Positions 32,635 through 45,200 of a stretch of 64,000 nucleotides of DNA are shown here, in pieces. The DNA is from Heterobasidion occidentale (lineage: Eukaryota; Basidiomycota; Agaricomycetes; Russulales; Bondarzewiaceae). The notes beneath the pieces are model-generated. The model saw nothing but the letters and a program-made list of their open reading frames with translations. It ran no database searches and was not told where the DNA came from. Position 1 is the first letter of the stretch; each line of letters begins with the position of its first letter. The translations under genes and the position numbers were made by a program. The stretch is taken from positions 868,001-932,000 of the forward strand of contig JBCAQO010000010.1 in NCBI GenBank assembly GCA_039111635.1, given 5' to 3'.

Positions 32635-35600
32635 ATGTCAGAGCTCAATACCGTGAAGGCGGGGTCCGTCCAGTCTTTGAGAATGTCGTCATCTGAGGTA
32701 TGGCTGCAGACTTTGTTTTCTGTGTGTGAACAACAGTTAACCTCGATGTTTGTAGTCTTCAATCACCCTCTTTTCTAGCATCGAGGCGCCCGTCATCACC
32801 GCGGCAAGCTTGGTCGACTTGCATATGCTTTCACGGATTTCTGACATGTGTTTGCATCACAGCTCATCCTTCCCTGGCACACTGGCGGGGATGATGAAGA
32901 CGATATGGGCCTGATCCGAATGTTCATGACCGACATCCATGGTATTGACTTCCTCGACATCCGGCGAGACGCTCATATCGTGTTCAAGGCCCTGCACCGC
33001 TTTTTTGTAAGTTCAGTCGATATGGAATCCGACCGGCCATCCTGACTGGTAGACACATCGCAGTACTACCAACGTAGATTTGAGCGTAAGGAAGCGGAGA
33101 GGGCGGAACAGGCGGAGGCACAGCGTGGACGCAGACTGTCCCAAGTCTCACTGGGGATTATGATCTCTCACAAGGTCATGGAGACACGACGCTGTTGCAA
33201 AAGCGCCACGCCTGCTGCTCTTGTATCTGGGAATCCCACTGCGTTCTCCATCACCTGCTCTTCGTCTGCGCCTCTTGATATCACGACTTCCACTGCTCAG
33301 GACTTGTCTGTCTCAGCTTCTCCACCGTCGACCGCTCTCACCTCAGTCACTCTTTTCTCGGTCTCGGCGTCGTGGAAGGGTATAGCTTTGCACAGTTCGT
33401 CTGGCTCGGTTCCTACTTCGCCTGCTCTGCATGACTCGTCTTCGTTGTTTTTGGCTCCTGCCTCTATTGGAATCATGTCGCCTGCGCTTGGCGAACCATT
33501 TTCTTCCTTTGCTTGCGATGGGTTCTCTGCGTCAATTTCTTCCTCCACGTTTGATAGGTTTCTGGCATCGGCTTCGCCCAGTCGGCCTGTCTCGCTTTCC
33601 GGATTTGCCTCCTCTTCTGCCTATCACGATTTGTCTGCCTGGTCTACTGCTGCATCTGTTTCGTTATCTGGATCCGCCCCATCTGCCACTTGTGATGTCT
33701 CTCCCGCCTGCGATCTGCCTCTGGCCTCCATTGCGTACACTTGGTGCTGTTCATCAGAGTCAGACTCGAGTCTGTCCTCCGCATCATCGAGCAGCAGCGA
33801 TCAATACCTGTGCTTGCCTCTTCCCGGATGTTCTCCAGCTTCCATCGCCTTCGTTGCGACCCTCGTCACTCCTCCAATCTCCGCCTCTCCCGCCTCTGCT
33901 TGTTCTTCCAATGTTACCCTCGTTTCCGAAGACGCCAAGCCCCCAGAGACTTTGGGCCACCCTGATCTACAGCCCCTCGCGTTCCTCGGACGCGGTGCCT
34001 ACAGCACCGTCTATCTCGCAGCCCACATCGAGTCGGGCACGCGACTCGCGGTGAAGGTGGTGCCAAAGTCGAAGCCTGCAGAGATCTCAGGCAGTGCGCC
34101 GATGCCCAAATTAGCGATGGAGCAGGTTGCGAACGAGCAGAGGGTGATGAGGGCCGTGAATGCGAGTGGACGAGAAGGGTTCTTGCCGTTGCGTGCGAGT
34201 TGGCACGATTCTCAGAATTTCTATCTGGTCACGGTGAGTTTAGACTGAAATTTCCTTCATTTAAACTTCACACAGCCTGTTCCTTCAGCCGTACTGTTTC
34301 AAGGGTGATCTTGCGCGGGTGATCCAGTTCTGGGGTCGCGGCAAGATGCCTCACTCCCTTAGCCAGTACTACGCTGCCAAGCTCGTACGCCCTGTTCCTT
34401 TTCACCAGTCCTTGGACCTGACCAAAGCATTGCAGCTACAATCTTTGGAAGGGCTTCATGGCCTTCGTATCATACACCGGGACTTGAAGCCTGCCAATAT
34501 CCTTTTCGATGCGGAAGGTTGCCCGCTCATCGGCGACTTCGGTCTGGCTAGGATGTTTCATGTCTCCCACAACCTTGATGGTGAGGTGCTGCCGCCGATG
34601 ACGGGTCTGTTCGACCGGAAGGCCGACAAGCCTGCGGAGCACACGGACTTGAACTGCGGCACGGCCGCGTACATGTCTCCTGAGGCGCTCAAGCGAACCC
34701 TTTACTCGTACGAATCTGATCTTTGGTCGTACGGCTGCATCTTGTATGAGATGTTTACGGGTCGCGTAAGTCGCATCGCTATTGTGGCCTCAAATAAACC
34801 TGACGTATGTAAACCCTCAGGCTGCCTTTGCCAGTGCGGACGCTACACTGAGCGAAGACGTAGCATTCGAACCCTGTGACTCCGTCGACCCGTTGGCTCA
34901 GAGCTTTGTCCGTCTCGTGCTCAACAAGGAGCGTGCTGACAGACCGAACCTTTCTGCGATGAAGTCGCACCCCTACTTCACGTCTATGTGAGTCCCGTCT
35001 TGTGAGGCCCAACCTTGAATCACGTTCTCATCAACGATCTAGTGACTGGGAGAAGATCGCAAAGAACGAGATCAAACCGTCGTGGGTCCCGCTTACCCGA
35101 AACCCGTTCATGCGCTCCGACATAACTCTTCCTGTTGGGTCTCCAATCTCCCCCAGTCAAGACCCGTTTCCGGACTTTGCTTTCACTTCTCCTGATCTAT
35201 TCGATATCACTCCGCCTCCTATCGAGGAGACGGAGTCGTCTACCCCTCCCTGTGACCCCAATGCTGTCAAGTGCAGCGCCTTGCGCAGGTTCTTCAGCAA
35301 GGCGTTTGGGCGAACCAAACTCATTACCCCGTCTGTATGTGTCTCGAACATCCCGTCGTCCCCAGCCAAGGAGGCCGAGGCTACTGCCCTCAATATTCGC
35401 CCTCGTTTGACCAAGTGCGGCGCTGGAGGTGAAGTCATCAGCACAACATTCACGCGCTCCAGGGCACGGGATCTGTCTACCCCCTCTTCCTCCTCTCATA
35501 CCTCTGCGGCCAATCTACTGGCCCGTGAGCAGCAGGCCTTGGGGGAGTACAACGCACTTCAACGCGACGAGGACTCAAACATGTTCGAGAGTCTCGATCA

Positions 35601-35754
35601 ATCGCCAATGCAATCGTGCCGGGCTTCTCTCCCTGCAAAAATCTCGGAGCATACCTGTGTGCGTGTGGCGTATGTCAAGCCTCCTGATGCTAGTGCACCT
35701 GGCTCGAAAGTCGGAAGGTGGATTAAGAGGCTGCGCGCTGGATGGAAGGCGTAG
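32635..35754 (+). CDS. AGC-type Ser/Thr protein kinase with long Ser-rich N-terminal region
   Basis: The kinase domain is complete. Gly-loop LGRGAYSTVYLAAH (about 33988), Lys in TRLAVKVVPKSK, catalytic loop IIHRDLKPANILF (about 34470-34507), DFGLARM, APE-like GTAAYMSPEALK, then SDLWSYGCILYEMFTGR. The lobe ends RADRPNLSAMKSHPYFTSI and continues DWEKI, which is typical of AGC kinases. Between the catalytic loop and the activation segment there is an insert (HNLDGEVLPPMTGLFDRKAD). N-terminal to the kinase lie LILPWHTGGDDEDDMGLIRM, an Arg/Glu-rich helix (YYQRRFERKEAERAEQAEAQ) and about 250 Ser/Ala/Pro-rich residues. The C-terminal tail holds Ser/Pro stretches and ends VGRWIKRLRAGWKA. Start 32635 (MSELNTVKAGSVQSL) is tentative, because it needs a 49-base intron with weak donor GTCGAC. 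Partner or pathway is unknown. Degenerate copies lie beside the NLR genes. Confidence 0.75.
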
Positions 35755-38239
35755 GTCACGGGATGACTGGGCCTTATGCTTCTCGAGTCGTTTCGACGTC
35801 ATTCTCTTCTGTTCCCTTGTAGATTGAGAGAAAGAAGTTCAGATATAAAAGACGAGAGTGAAAGCGGGATGTGCATGACCCCTGGCTCTCAAGTCAAGCG
35901 AGCCACGGGAAACGTGCTCGTTCGCAGGCTCTGATAGCTGTGGTGACCGTGGTGCTTAGAAGAATTGCCAAAGGTGACGAGTGAGCGGAGGAGCTCACAT
36001 GAACGCGAAATTAAAGCGCAAAGAGTCTTCAAAGCGTGCCGGTCTGCACGCTCGTTGCTAAGTGTTAGATGGACGAAGTCTAAAGTTATTGAGTTGCCTT
36101 CGCTCATGAGTAGAACGCCACATCGCATGCGATGCGGTTTCGGAAAGTAAAGGACCCGGCGCTCGAGACTCATAATAGTTATGTGTATAACGGAACCACA
36201 CGGCCATAGGTTTGTTTCGTGCGGGTATTAGTGACAGACGCGGCTTGAGTAGCCGGTACGCCGTCCTGCCGCTAATCGAGCTGGCCGGCTGCGCAAGTTC
36301 TTCAGAATCCCAATCGAAGAGTTCGGTCATATAGGTAAGCACTTCATCTTGAAGCTGAGATGTCGAGCGGCTTCAGAGTATAGCAAGGAGCGCGTAGCGT
36401 TATGCACCGCTGCTGCATAGACATCCACTGCAACTGTAGGAAGCAAAGAGAGTTGGATTGAAAGCGGTCAGCGAGCGTTCCACACAGAAATTAATGTCAC
36501 GATAAGCCATTAAAGAATTACGCAGAGGCTTGTGCGTAGAAAACACTCGCAGTCTGTGTGAAGAAAGTCACCGTGGCCGTCGCACTGAATTAGCCTCAAT
36601 GTTCCCTCGAAGAGCATTCCACATTTCCCCACGGCCTCCTGTTGAAACCTGCCTCGGTATCGAAGGTCTGAATCAGCCCACCGAGGTTAGATGTGGGCAA
36701 GACTGGTGCACAGCAAGCACTGGGCGGAGTTCGAGCCGAAGAGGAAGGATGCGAGAAGGAGAGAGGCCGAGGGGCGGAAAAGATGACGTGCACTACGTGC
36801 CCACAACGCTGGATGTGAGCTGGTTTGGGTTGAGACTCACGCGCGCCCTCTCGGCGTCCACCTGATACACCCCTCGAACCAATTTCGTCTCCGGCCCCAA
36901 GCTTGCAGATCTGGAGAATCCTGAATACGTTATGCTGAGACACGAAATCTTGTTCTTGAGGCTCTTGAGCGCTTGAGCCAGAATCGCTAGAGGCAAAGAT
37001 CTGTTCGGCTGCTGGAGCCTTGTTTTCAATTTTTTAAGGCCTGTCGGTCTCAAAATATCTTCTTCCCGTCGACAATGGGTCTCTTGATCGACTCATAGAA
37101 GAAGGAAATTAGTAGGATGATCGTGCTCCGAGCCTCAACTATCATATCCAAACCACGGCGCCTCGACTCCTGAGATGCATACCCATGGGCCCATGGTTTC
37201 TTCAAGACATACCCAGTCGGGCCCATTCGAGAGCCGCCGGACAGATTAACTCTTTGACGTCTGTGCAGACATATGCACGTTCCAAGGCCCTCAGCATATT
37301 CACACTGCTCGCCGAGACGGCATGGCAGATCTCACACGTGTCAGATCAACTTGCGGCACCTGCTGTACAGGAGACGCATACGCGAAGCGCGGTGAATCGA
37401 TTCCAGTCAGCCAGCTTGCATGCGACGAGAGGAGAATGGAGACCGGACGTATATAAAGACCGACTCTCCCCGCCTTCGATCGCAGCGACGTTCCTGAACC
37501 GGCACTAGGCTACCCTGGAGATGAGTGGCCAGCGATGGGCCACCTGACGTAGGCCAATAGTCCCGAGGCGGAGCGGTATGCGATGCATCCAGGAGGAAGG
37601 GAGACGTAGAGAGGGATGTTAAAGATGTAAGAATCCGCACATGGATCTCGCACAGGCAAGAGATTAAGCTGCATGAGCATGTAGAGAATCACGAGCGGCG
37701 AAACAGGATATGGAGCGGCCGACCTTGTCACGGCAGATGGCCTGTGGAGAAAAAAGCACGGTGCGGGAAGGTGCACGCAGGAGGAACGCAATGAATGATT
37801 GCGAGAAATCCGGTGTTGTATCGCAGGTCGACGTTGCAAAGAAAGGAAAGGAGACAACGCGAGATGTACGGCTTATGTCGGGGGAAATGACAGAAGGAGA
37901 ACGGATAAATTTGGGGTTGAGCCTCTGATAAGCGTACTCACATCGTTCCTGCTTTAATGTATACGCTGGAAGCATACATCCATGCCCACCAGGAAGCCGT
38001 ACTCCTATCCTCCACATCACCATGGTACATGGAAACTCACATGTATGCTCTTCAAGTATTCTGCACGATCGGTCCCTGACACAACCTCTAAGACGGTGGT
38101 GACGACGATGAATGCGAGGTGAAAGATGTGCCGAAGGCGTAGGCTGTCGAGCAGTCAATGCTCGTGTTACGCAGCTAGCGAGCCAAAGAACAAGGAGACT
38201 GTGATAGTCGGCAACCGTGGAAAATGTAGAAAGTGAAAA
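35755..38239. other. Intergenic region, nothing firmly assigned
   Basis: The 3' flank of the kinase and about 2 kb with short open frames only. A TATA-like GTATATAAAGACCG occurs at about 37449, resembling the nitrilase promoter, but no coding frame with motifs follows it. Confidence 0.35.
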
Positions 38240-39000
38240 CGGAAACGGAGGCTCACAGAGAGCCTCATATATACTCCAAAAAGCCCCTCAAATAAAGCTG
38301 TCCCAGTGCTCGGCTTGTAGAAGGCTGTGCGATGTGCGAGCATCCGTGTGAGCGTGTCGGGATCGCTCTTGTTGGATTTCGGCAGAAGGGAAGGGGGCCG
38401 TCGGTGTTAGCAGAGGCGAGGCCTGGAAGGGTGCGCATCGAAAAGAGAGAGGCAGAGCAGAGAGGCATCGTGTCTGCGGTGGTGCGATGACGTATGTGGG
38501 GAGCGAAAACGCATCGGCGAGTCACGTGCGTCGACCTTGCGTTCGTCGCTCGAGAAACCGGGGCTCGTCAACGCGCCCGAGAGAGCATGGACAGCGCGAG
38601 CGTCGTGAACGAGGAGGAGCAGGCAGGTGGCCGTGGGAAACGCTTACGACCGTAGTCCGCTTTGTCTCGACGTCACGCCGTTGCAGACATTGTTCTCTCG
38701 TCTTTCTTTCAGCACAACATCGACACCGCAACATCCCCGGCCAGTCCCCGGCCCCTCAGCACCCTCCACGAATGATGTGTGCGATGACACTCCGACATAA
38801 ATTGCAGCCCCTGTACTGCAAGACGTGCGCCTCCACACCCTTCCCCTCGCTCGCAACAGCATCCTTGACAGTCTCGTCATGTACTAGTGAGTATTCTCTC
38901 TTCTTCAAAATTCTCGCAGCAAGTCCATCCGCAAAACATATTTCTCGTATCTGTACGCTTCGCATTGAAGCAAGGCGGGCAATGTTCAATTGAAGAGAGC
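38240..39000. repeat. Possible extra copy of the NLR upstream module
   Basis: Weak but ordered similarity to 48840-49460 and 58320-58990, the regions upstream of the two minus-strand NLRs. Shared strings include the GATCGCTCTTGTTGGA / GATCGTTCTTGTTAGA type, a GAGGGAAGG-like stretch, and GTGGGAAACG (38633-38642 here, with counterparts at about 49340 and 58850). The NLR expected next to it is absent. A frame at 38487-38993 lies here but is not conserved in the other copies. Confidence 0.3.
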
Positions 39001-39689
39001 TGCCGATGACATGCCGCATTGCCGACGCTCCATGGACTATGAATTCTCATTCGTATTTGGAGCGTGCATCGAATAGTGCAATGCTGCTGAGGGGCGTTGG
39101 TGATTCTACGAGCCCACGGCACTGCGAGATACATAAGTAGTCTGCAAGCGATGGCTTGATGGCATGCACTCGTACTCTCACTCCACCGTGGGGGTCATCT
39201 TTTCTGCTGCAGCGCATCCAATGCTCTTGCGATATCATGAGGAGCGGAGAGTCCCGCTTGCCATCTTGGTTTCCCGGCTCTGATGTTCGTTCAAGCTCGT
39301 AAAGGTGCTCTGATCATACCCGATCGAGCCTAGATCTTCACACACATGCGTTCTGTCAAGACTCTCAACTCATCAACCAATCGACCGGAGCCAGTTCAGA
39401 GGTGGGGTTGGACAAGAAGGGAGAAGGGACGAGTCGATTGTAACTGTAATGTCTAGCATAGGGTTCTAGTACCCTGATAGGACAATAAACGGGATTCCAA
39501 AAAAAGGTGCTCTGACTCGTTTCGACGTCGATCCTCGCTAATGACATATTGATCAAGTGTCTGTGCGTTGAGCGGGACGCTCACGATGTCCTGAGGTATA
39601 AGAAGGCGTTGCGACTCGCCGTGCCCTATGTCCAATTATACGCCGATGGAGCTCTTCAGAATGGGTGGCGAAGGCGGAATTAATCTGAT

Positions 39690-40130
39690 CTGACGGTACT
39701 GCCTTCCTTGACGTCCGACGCGACGCTCACATTGCGTTCGAGGATTTTCACTACCTCTGCGCTAGTTTGGACCGGTGTCGAATCTGACTGGCTGTTTTGA
39801 ATGACCACGAAGGCAGCTCTGAGCCCCGGGACGCAGAGAGGGTGGGGCAGGCGGAGACACGGTGTGACACGCGCAGGCCGTCCCAAGTCGCACTGGCGAC
39901 CATGGTCTCTTACAAGGCTATCGAGACTTGTCGCATTTTCCTACCGATGCCTCCTGCGCACTTGCTGCTAATCTCATATCGCCTCCACATCCTGCTCCTC
40001 GTCTGCATATCGTGTTTAGCTTTTGGCTATGGCTCCCACCTTCGTCGTTCTTTTCTTGGTCTTGGCGACATCGAACATGGCGAGTTCCTCCGACAGCAGC
40101 TGGCATCTATTCCTTGATGGCGTGCTCTGA
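39690..40130 (+). pseudogene. Fragment of the 5' part of the kinase gene
   Basis: Aligns in order with 32940-33290 of the kinase gene: CGACATCCGGCGAGACGCTC corresponds to CGTCCGACGCGACGCTC, then GTCGATATGGAATCCGACCG to GTGTCGAATCTGACTGG, then the GGCGGAGGCACAG region to GGCGGAGACACGG, CCCAAGTCTCACTGG to CCCAAGTCGCACTGG, and TCTCACAAGGTCATGGAGAC to TCTTACAAGGCTATCGAGAC. Frames are broken and no kinase domain follows. Confidence 0.6.
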
Positions 40131-42207
40131 GCGACGCGGTCAAGGCACATGGCCGGGACTCGGGACTCCCTTCGTCTGAAATTAGCTCAGGGCACGCAAA
40201 AACAGATTCTCGCAGTCCCTACGCATGCGAGGTCTGCCATCGCGAGGCAACGCACGCTTGGAAGCAGCCCCGCCGCTGCGTTCTCATGCATTCAGCCCTC
40301 CGTACACGCATATATGCTACCGAATGCACAATTTGGTCACTGTTCACGTTGTTGCATGCGAGGCTGGCGACGCAGTACAGGAACCTGCCGGGGATAGACT
40401 GGAAGAAGATAAACCGAGGATAGACTGGAAGAAGATGGAGATAGCGCTATTCTGGGGCACCGCGCAAGCCATGGATATTGATCTTGCGGCATCCACGATA
40501 GAGCGGAGACGGAGAGGACGCTCACGATTCGAGTGCGCTGAAGGCACTGCACACCGGTACGTCAGCGCAGGAGGTGGAGATATCCCGCAGTCGGTATCTA
40601 GATTTTCGAGAAGGCGTGAGCAATCCCAGTTCAATATCGACGAAATCCGAATCGGGGCCAACTGTGAGTAGATCAAAAGAGAAATACGAATCTTCTCGGA
40701 AACAACTCCCAAGACGTACCATTGGTTGTTGTATTCTGATATCAGAGCAGTGCCCCACAAGGTGAGCATAGATCACGGGGAAAGTAAGAGTGAAGGTGGA
40801 AGCTCACGGAGATACTGGCATAGTTTCCTGTTCAAGCACGTCTGGCTCATTCCGATGGGACTTCGGCCAAGCAGGAGCGACAAAGTAACAGCGCATGACG
40901 TGCGTTGAGCATGTCTTGAGGAAGCATCTGTCCCTAGAGAATATCAGAGTGTTCTCCGAAACGGCGTCCGAGATAGCATAGACAATACGAATGTTGTGCA
41001 CGATAAGGTTGGGTGGTTCCATCGATGGCTGTGGGAAGCGCTCATGACCTTTACCCAGCTCTAGAAACTCTCCTGAAACGTTCGCAGATTGTCAACAAAT
41101 GCTCTTCAGGTCACACGTCGCTGGCGCTGGCAGCAAGCATGCACTTCATTTTGTGGACCTGATGTGGGCATACTATGTCTGCATCTATCTCAAGATTCAA
41201 CAAGTCGTCCACGACGTGACTTAAGGCACCGAGCCCCCATACTAGTCCATCCTCGCTTTCTTTTTTCAACTTCCTGCTCTGCTCTTGTAGAGCGACCTCC
41301 TGAATTTTATGCACTTTTTCAGGCTGGTCGGTGTCGTCAGTTTCGCTACCCTACCAAACCCGCGCCAAAACTGATCGGCACTCCCATCTCGACTGCAAGT
41401 CCCCCAGGATGACATTAATGTCACGGTTTCCCCACAGCTTCTCTTGACAGCACCCAAATTGGCGCTGGTGCAAGCGCGTGCTTACCGTGAAAGTCACACC
41501 GCATCACTCGCCGGTGCAGGAGATGCTTAAGTAGGACAGCGAACTGGGGCTCGCTCGCAGACGTTGCTGCAGCCCTCTGCAAGGCCTTTCGGACTCCGTG
41601 ACTATTTTTACACACATCACTGAACGTTCTATCTGCCATTGTTCACGACTATCAGTCGGGAGCAAAATGGTACACCGATCTAACGGCGCAGCCCATACGA
41701 GTAGGTGAGCACGCACTTGTTTTCGTTCATGCTCATCCGTCACGGCTCTCGACTGCCGGACACCAGCTCTCTAGTTGAGCAAGCAACGCAAGATTTGCTA
41801 GTTGCTAGGTCTCCCTGCTCACCTAACCGTGCTCATGGGCACCCGAAAATTCCGACTCCTTGTGGGCGTTCCTCGACTCCACCCACATTGCGCATGGCGA
41901 CGGTGTGTGTATTGTAGATTTGTTACATACAGCTACACTCGAGATATACCATACTATCTACCGCGTGAAGTCGTGAGTTGAACTGCCGCCTACAAATGAA
42001 CAACCATCGTCCTAGACGAATGCGTGGAGAAGGACAAGTACATGTGCACGCAGCACGGGAGCCTGGAACTACATCTTACATAGCGGAAAGCGATAAAAGA
42101 GTCCGATCCGAATCACTGCGGTGAAGGACGATAGCACTCGTGCCAAGAGCTACCATGCACAAATTGACTGAGATCGAGCTGTACATATTCACGTCCCATG
42201 ACGGTCC
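40131..42207. other. Left part of duplication unit 1, no intact gene
   Basis: From about 41010 the sequence has a counterpart at 50620-51520. Shared strings include GAGTCCGATCC, GACGATAGCACTCGTGCCAAG, CATCAGCTCTCTAGTT / CACCAGCTCTCTAGTT, and GTCTCCCTGCTC / GCCTCCCTGCTC. Frames are short. 42113-42207 is the out-of-frame end of the NLR-2 tail domain. Confidence 0.45.
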
Positions 42208-45200
42208 TCAGCCTTGAATCGGGCCACAACTTATCGCGATGCGCGGGGGCACCCAGAATAGGAGTTTTGATCCTGGACCCACTATCCAGCCATCATTGTT
42301 CATGTGTTCAGATGTACGACAGTCGCACGAAGGCGGCGGCATAGAGCCACACAGGTCATCTTTGCGCATTGCGTGTTCCGGGTAAGGTGAGATCTGGATG
42401 GAAGCTGTGAACTCCGTCAGTCAGATGGGATGCGGTGTGCTCAAAAAAGACGAAGATCAACTCACTAGGACGCATGCCATGATATATCGATTGTCTTGTC
42501 GGAGGGGCATTCTCTGGATCATCGACCTCCTTGGTCGGGACAGGTTGAGCAAAGGGCACATCCCACAGCCGGATTGTATGGTCATGTGAACCTGACGCGA
42601 TCCGCTTCCCGTCTGGCGAGAAAGCAACAGAATCGACCCAATCTGTGTGTCCCTCGAGAGGGTCGCCCACAGCAGCACACATCACCATGTTCCATAACCG
42701 GATTTCCTGGTCGTCCGAGCCTGACACAATCCGCTTGCCATCTGGAGAAAACGCAACAGATCTCACACAATCCGTATGTCCCTGGAGAGGGGGACCCACT
42801 GAAACACGCATCACCGCATCCCACACCTGGATTGTCTTGTCCCATGAGCTTGACAGAATCCGCAACCCATCTGGCGAGACAGCAACAGAAAAGACAGGAC
42901 CGGTGTGTCCCACGAGAGGGTCGCCCACCGCAGCACACGTCGCCGCATGCCACACTCGAACTGTGTTGTCAGACGAGCCTGACACGATCCACATCCCGTC
43001 TGGCGAGAATGCAACAGAATTGACCCATTCAGTATGTCCTTCGAGAGGTTTGCCCACAGCAGTATGTGTTTCCACATCCCACAGACGGATTGTGCAATCG
43101 TGCGAGCCAGACACAACCCGCTCCCCGTCTGGTGAGAAAGCAACAGAATTGACCCAGTTTGTGTGTCCCTTGAGAGGTCCGCCCACGGCAGCACACGTTG
43201 CCGCATCCCACAGCCGTAGTGTGTTGTCATGCGAGCCTGACACGATCCACTTGCCGTCTGGCGAGAAAGCGATAGAATTGACCGAATCTGTGTGTCCCTC
43301 GAAAGGGTCACCCACAGTAGTACACGTGGCCACATCCCACACTCGGATTGTCCTGTCGTACGATCCTGATACGATCCGCGACCCATCTGGCGAGAAAGCA
43401 ACACAATTGACCCAATGCATGTGTCCCTCGAGAGGCTCGCTAGCTGCAGCACACGTTGCTATATCCCACTCCCAGATTGTGTTGTCGGATGAGCGTGACA
43501 CGATCCGCTTGCCGTCTGGAGAGAAAGCAACAGAATTGACCGAATCTGTGTGTCCACCGAGAGGGTCGCCCACAGCGTCACGCGTCACCGCGTCCCACAC
43601 CCGGATTGTGTTGTCGTCGGAGCCTGACACGATCCGCTTGCCGTCTGGCGAGAAAGCAACAGAAATAACCGAGCCTGTGTGTCCCTCGAGGGGGTTGCCC
43701 ACAGCAGCACGCGTTGACACGTCCCAGACCCGGACTGTCTTGTCCCACGAGCCTGACACAATCCGCTTTCCGTCTAGCGAGAAAGCAACAGAATTTACCG
43801 GGCCTGTGTGTCCCGTGAGAGGATCACCCACTGCAGCACATGTCATGATATCCCACACCCGGATTGTATGGTCGGACGAGCCTGACACGATCCGCATCCC
43901 GTCTGGGGAGAATGCAAGAGAATCGACCGGACCTGTGTGTCCCTCGAGAGGGTTACCCACAGGAGCACATGCCGTGGTATCCCACACCCGGATTATGTTG
44001 TCAGACGAGCCGGACACGATCCGCAAACCATCTGTAGAGAAAGCAATAGAATTGACCTGATAGGGGTCTCCCAGAGCGGCATGTGTCGATGCATCCCATA
44101 CCCGGATTGTGTTGTCCTGCGAGCTAGACATGATCCGCGACCCGTCTGCTGAAAAAGCAACAGATTTGATCGCCCCTGTGTGTCCTTCTAGAAAGTCATC
44201 CACAGCATCATCCGTTGACACATCCGACATCAGGATTGTGCCGTCGACCAAGCCTGACACAATCCACCACCCATCGGGCGAGATTGCTACACACTCAACT
44301 CCAGAGTCTGCACGGATGCTATGTTGCCCATCTGAGACCTTCAGTACACGAGGAAAGTCCTTCCCGAACCTTTCGGACACAGAAGAACTTTGTGGAGCGA
44401 ATGCTAAGGCGGATACGTAGATGTGGGGAGTGGACTGCGATATGGGGAGCCCGAACACATTCATAAATGCATGCGCGTCACTCGCCAATTTGGATAATTG
44501 ACTGGTATCTTGACCCTGCGCAACAATAGAACATCATCGACACCTCTAACTAAGATTTATGTGCTGCGAAAATCACATACCCATGTCCATTCTACTACAG
44601 ACGCAATGGCGCGCGCTGCTCCAGATATGGTACCAAGAAGACTCATCACCTCGAGCCAGAACAAGAACTTGTCCTTGAGCACCATTTCGACGCTTTTAAG
44701 CAGCTTGGGATCAGATGCGGCATCTGTATCTATAGCTTGCAAGTGACTTGTCCAGAACCGGCAAGAATAGGAAAGATGACCGGGTATTGACTTTTGAACG
44801 CGATCGGCAAGGTCAGGGATGTCCTTGTTCAAGAAATGCGAGGATTCCAGATGGCAGATATTGAACGCCAGTTGTTTCTCCATGATATGCAGGGAAGCGA
44901 GCGTCAATTCTCTGTGGGTTCGGGATGTGTCAACGTGAAATCTTCCACTGCGGGTGGGATCCAACAAGAAGTCACGGAACGAGGTGTGCCAAGGACGGAT
45001 CGGTTCTTCCTCGGTAACACCTCGCAACACGGACCCCATACCACCTAAGATACTTTCCGGCCGCAAGCTGATAATCCCATCCTCGACACTGCGAGATATC
45101 TCATTGAGCGATCTGAGGGAGACAGGCTCGAAAGTTGTCAACACCAGCGCCATGATGAATTGGAAGCTATCCATGATTGTCTTATCCAATGCGGCAGATC

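Noticed and set aside
37447..37460. Good TATA-like string as promoter of a new gene
   Set aside because: No coding frame with motif or codon bias follows it on the same strand.
42645..44060. Long plus-strand open frame (471 codons) and its analogue at 51993-53111
   Set aside because: They are antisense shadows of the minus-strand WD40 arrays; the 129-base periodicity keeps the antisense frame open.
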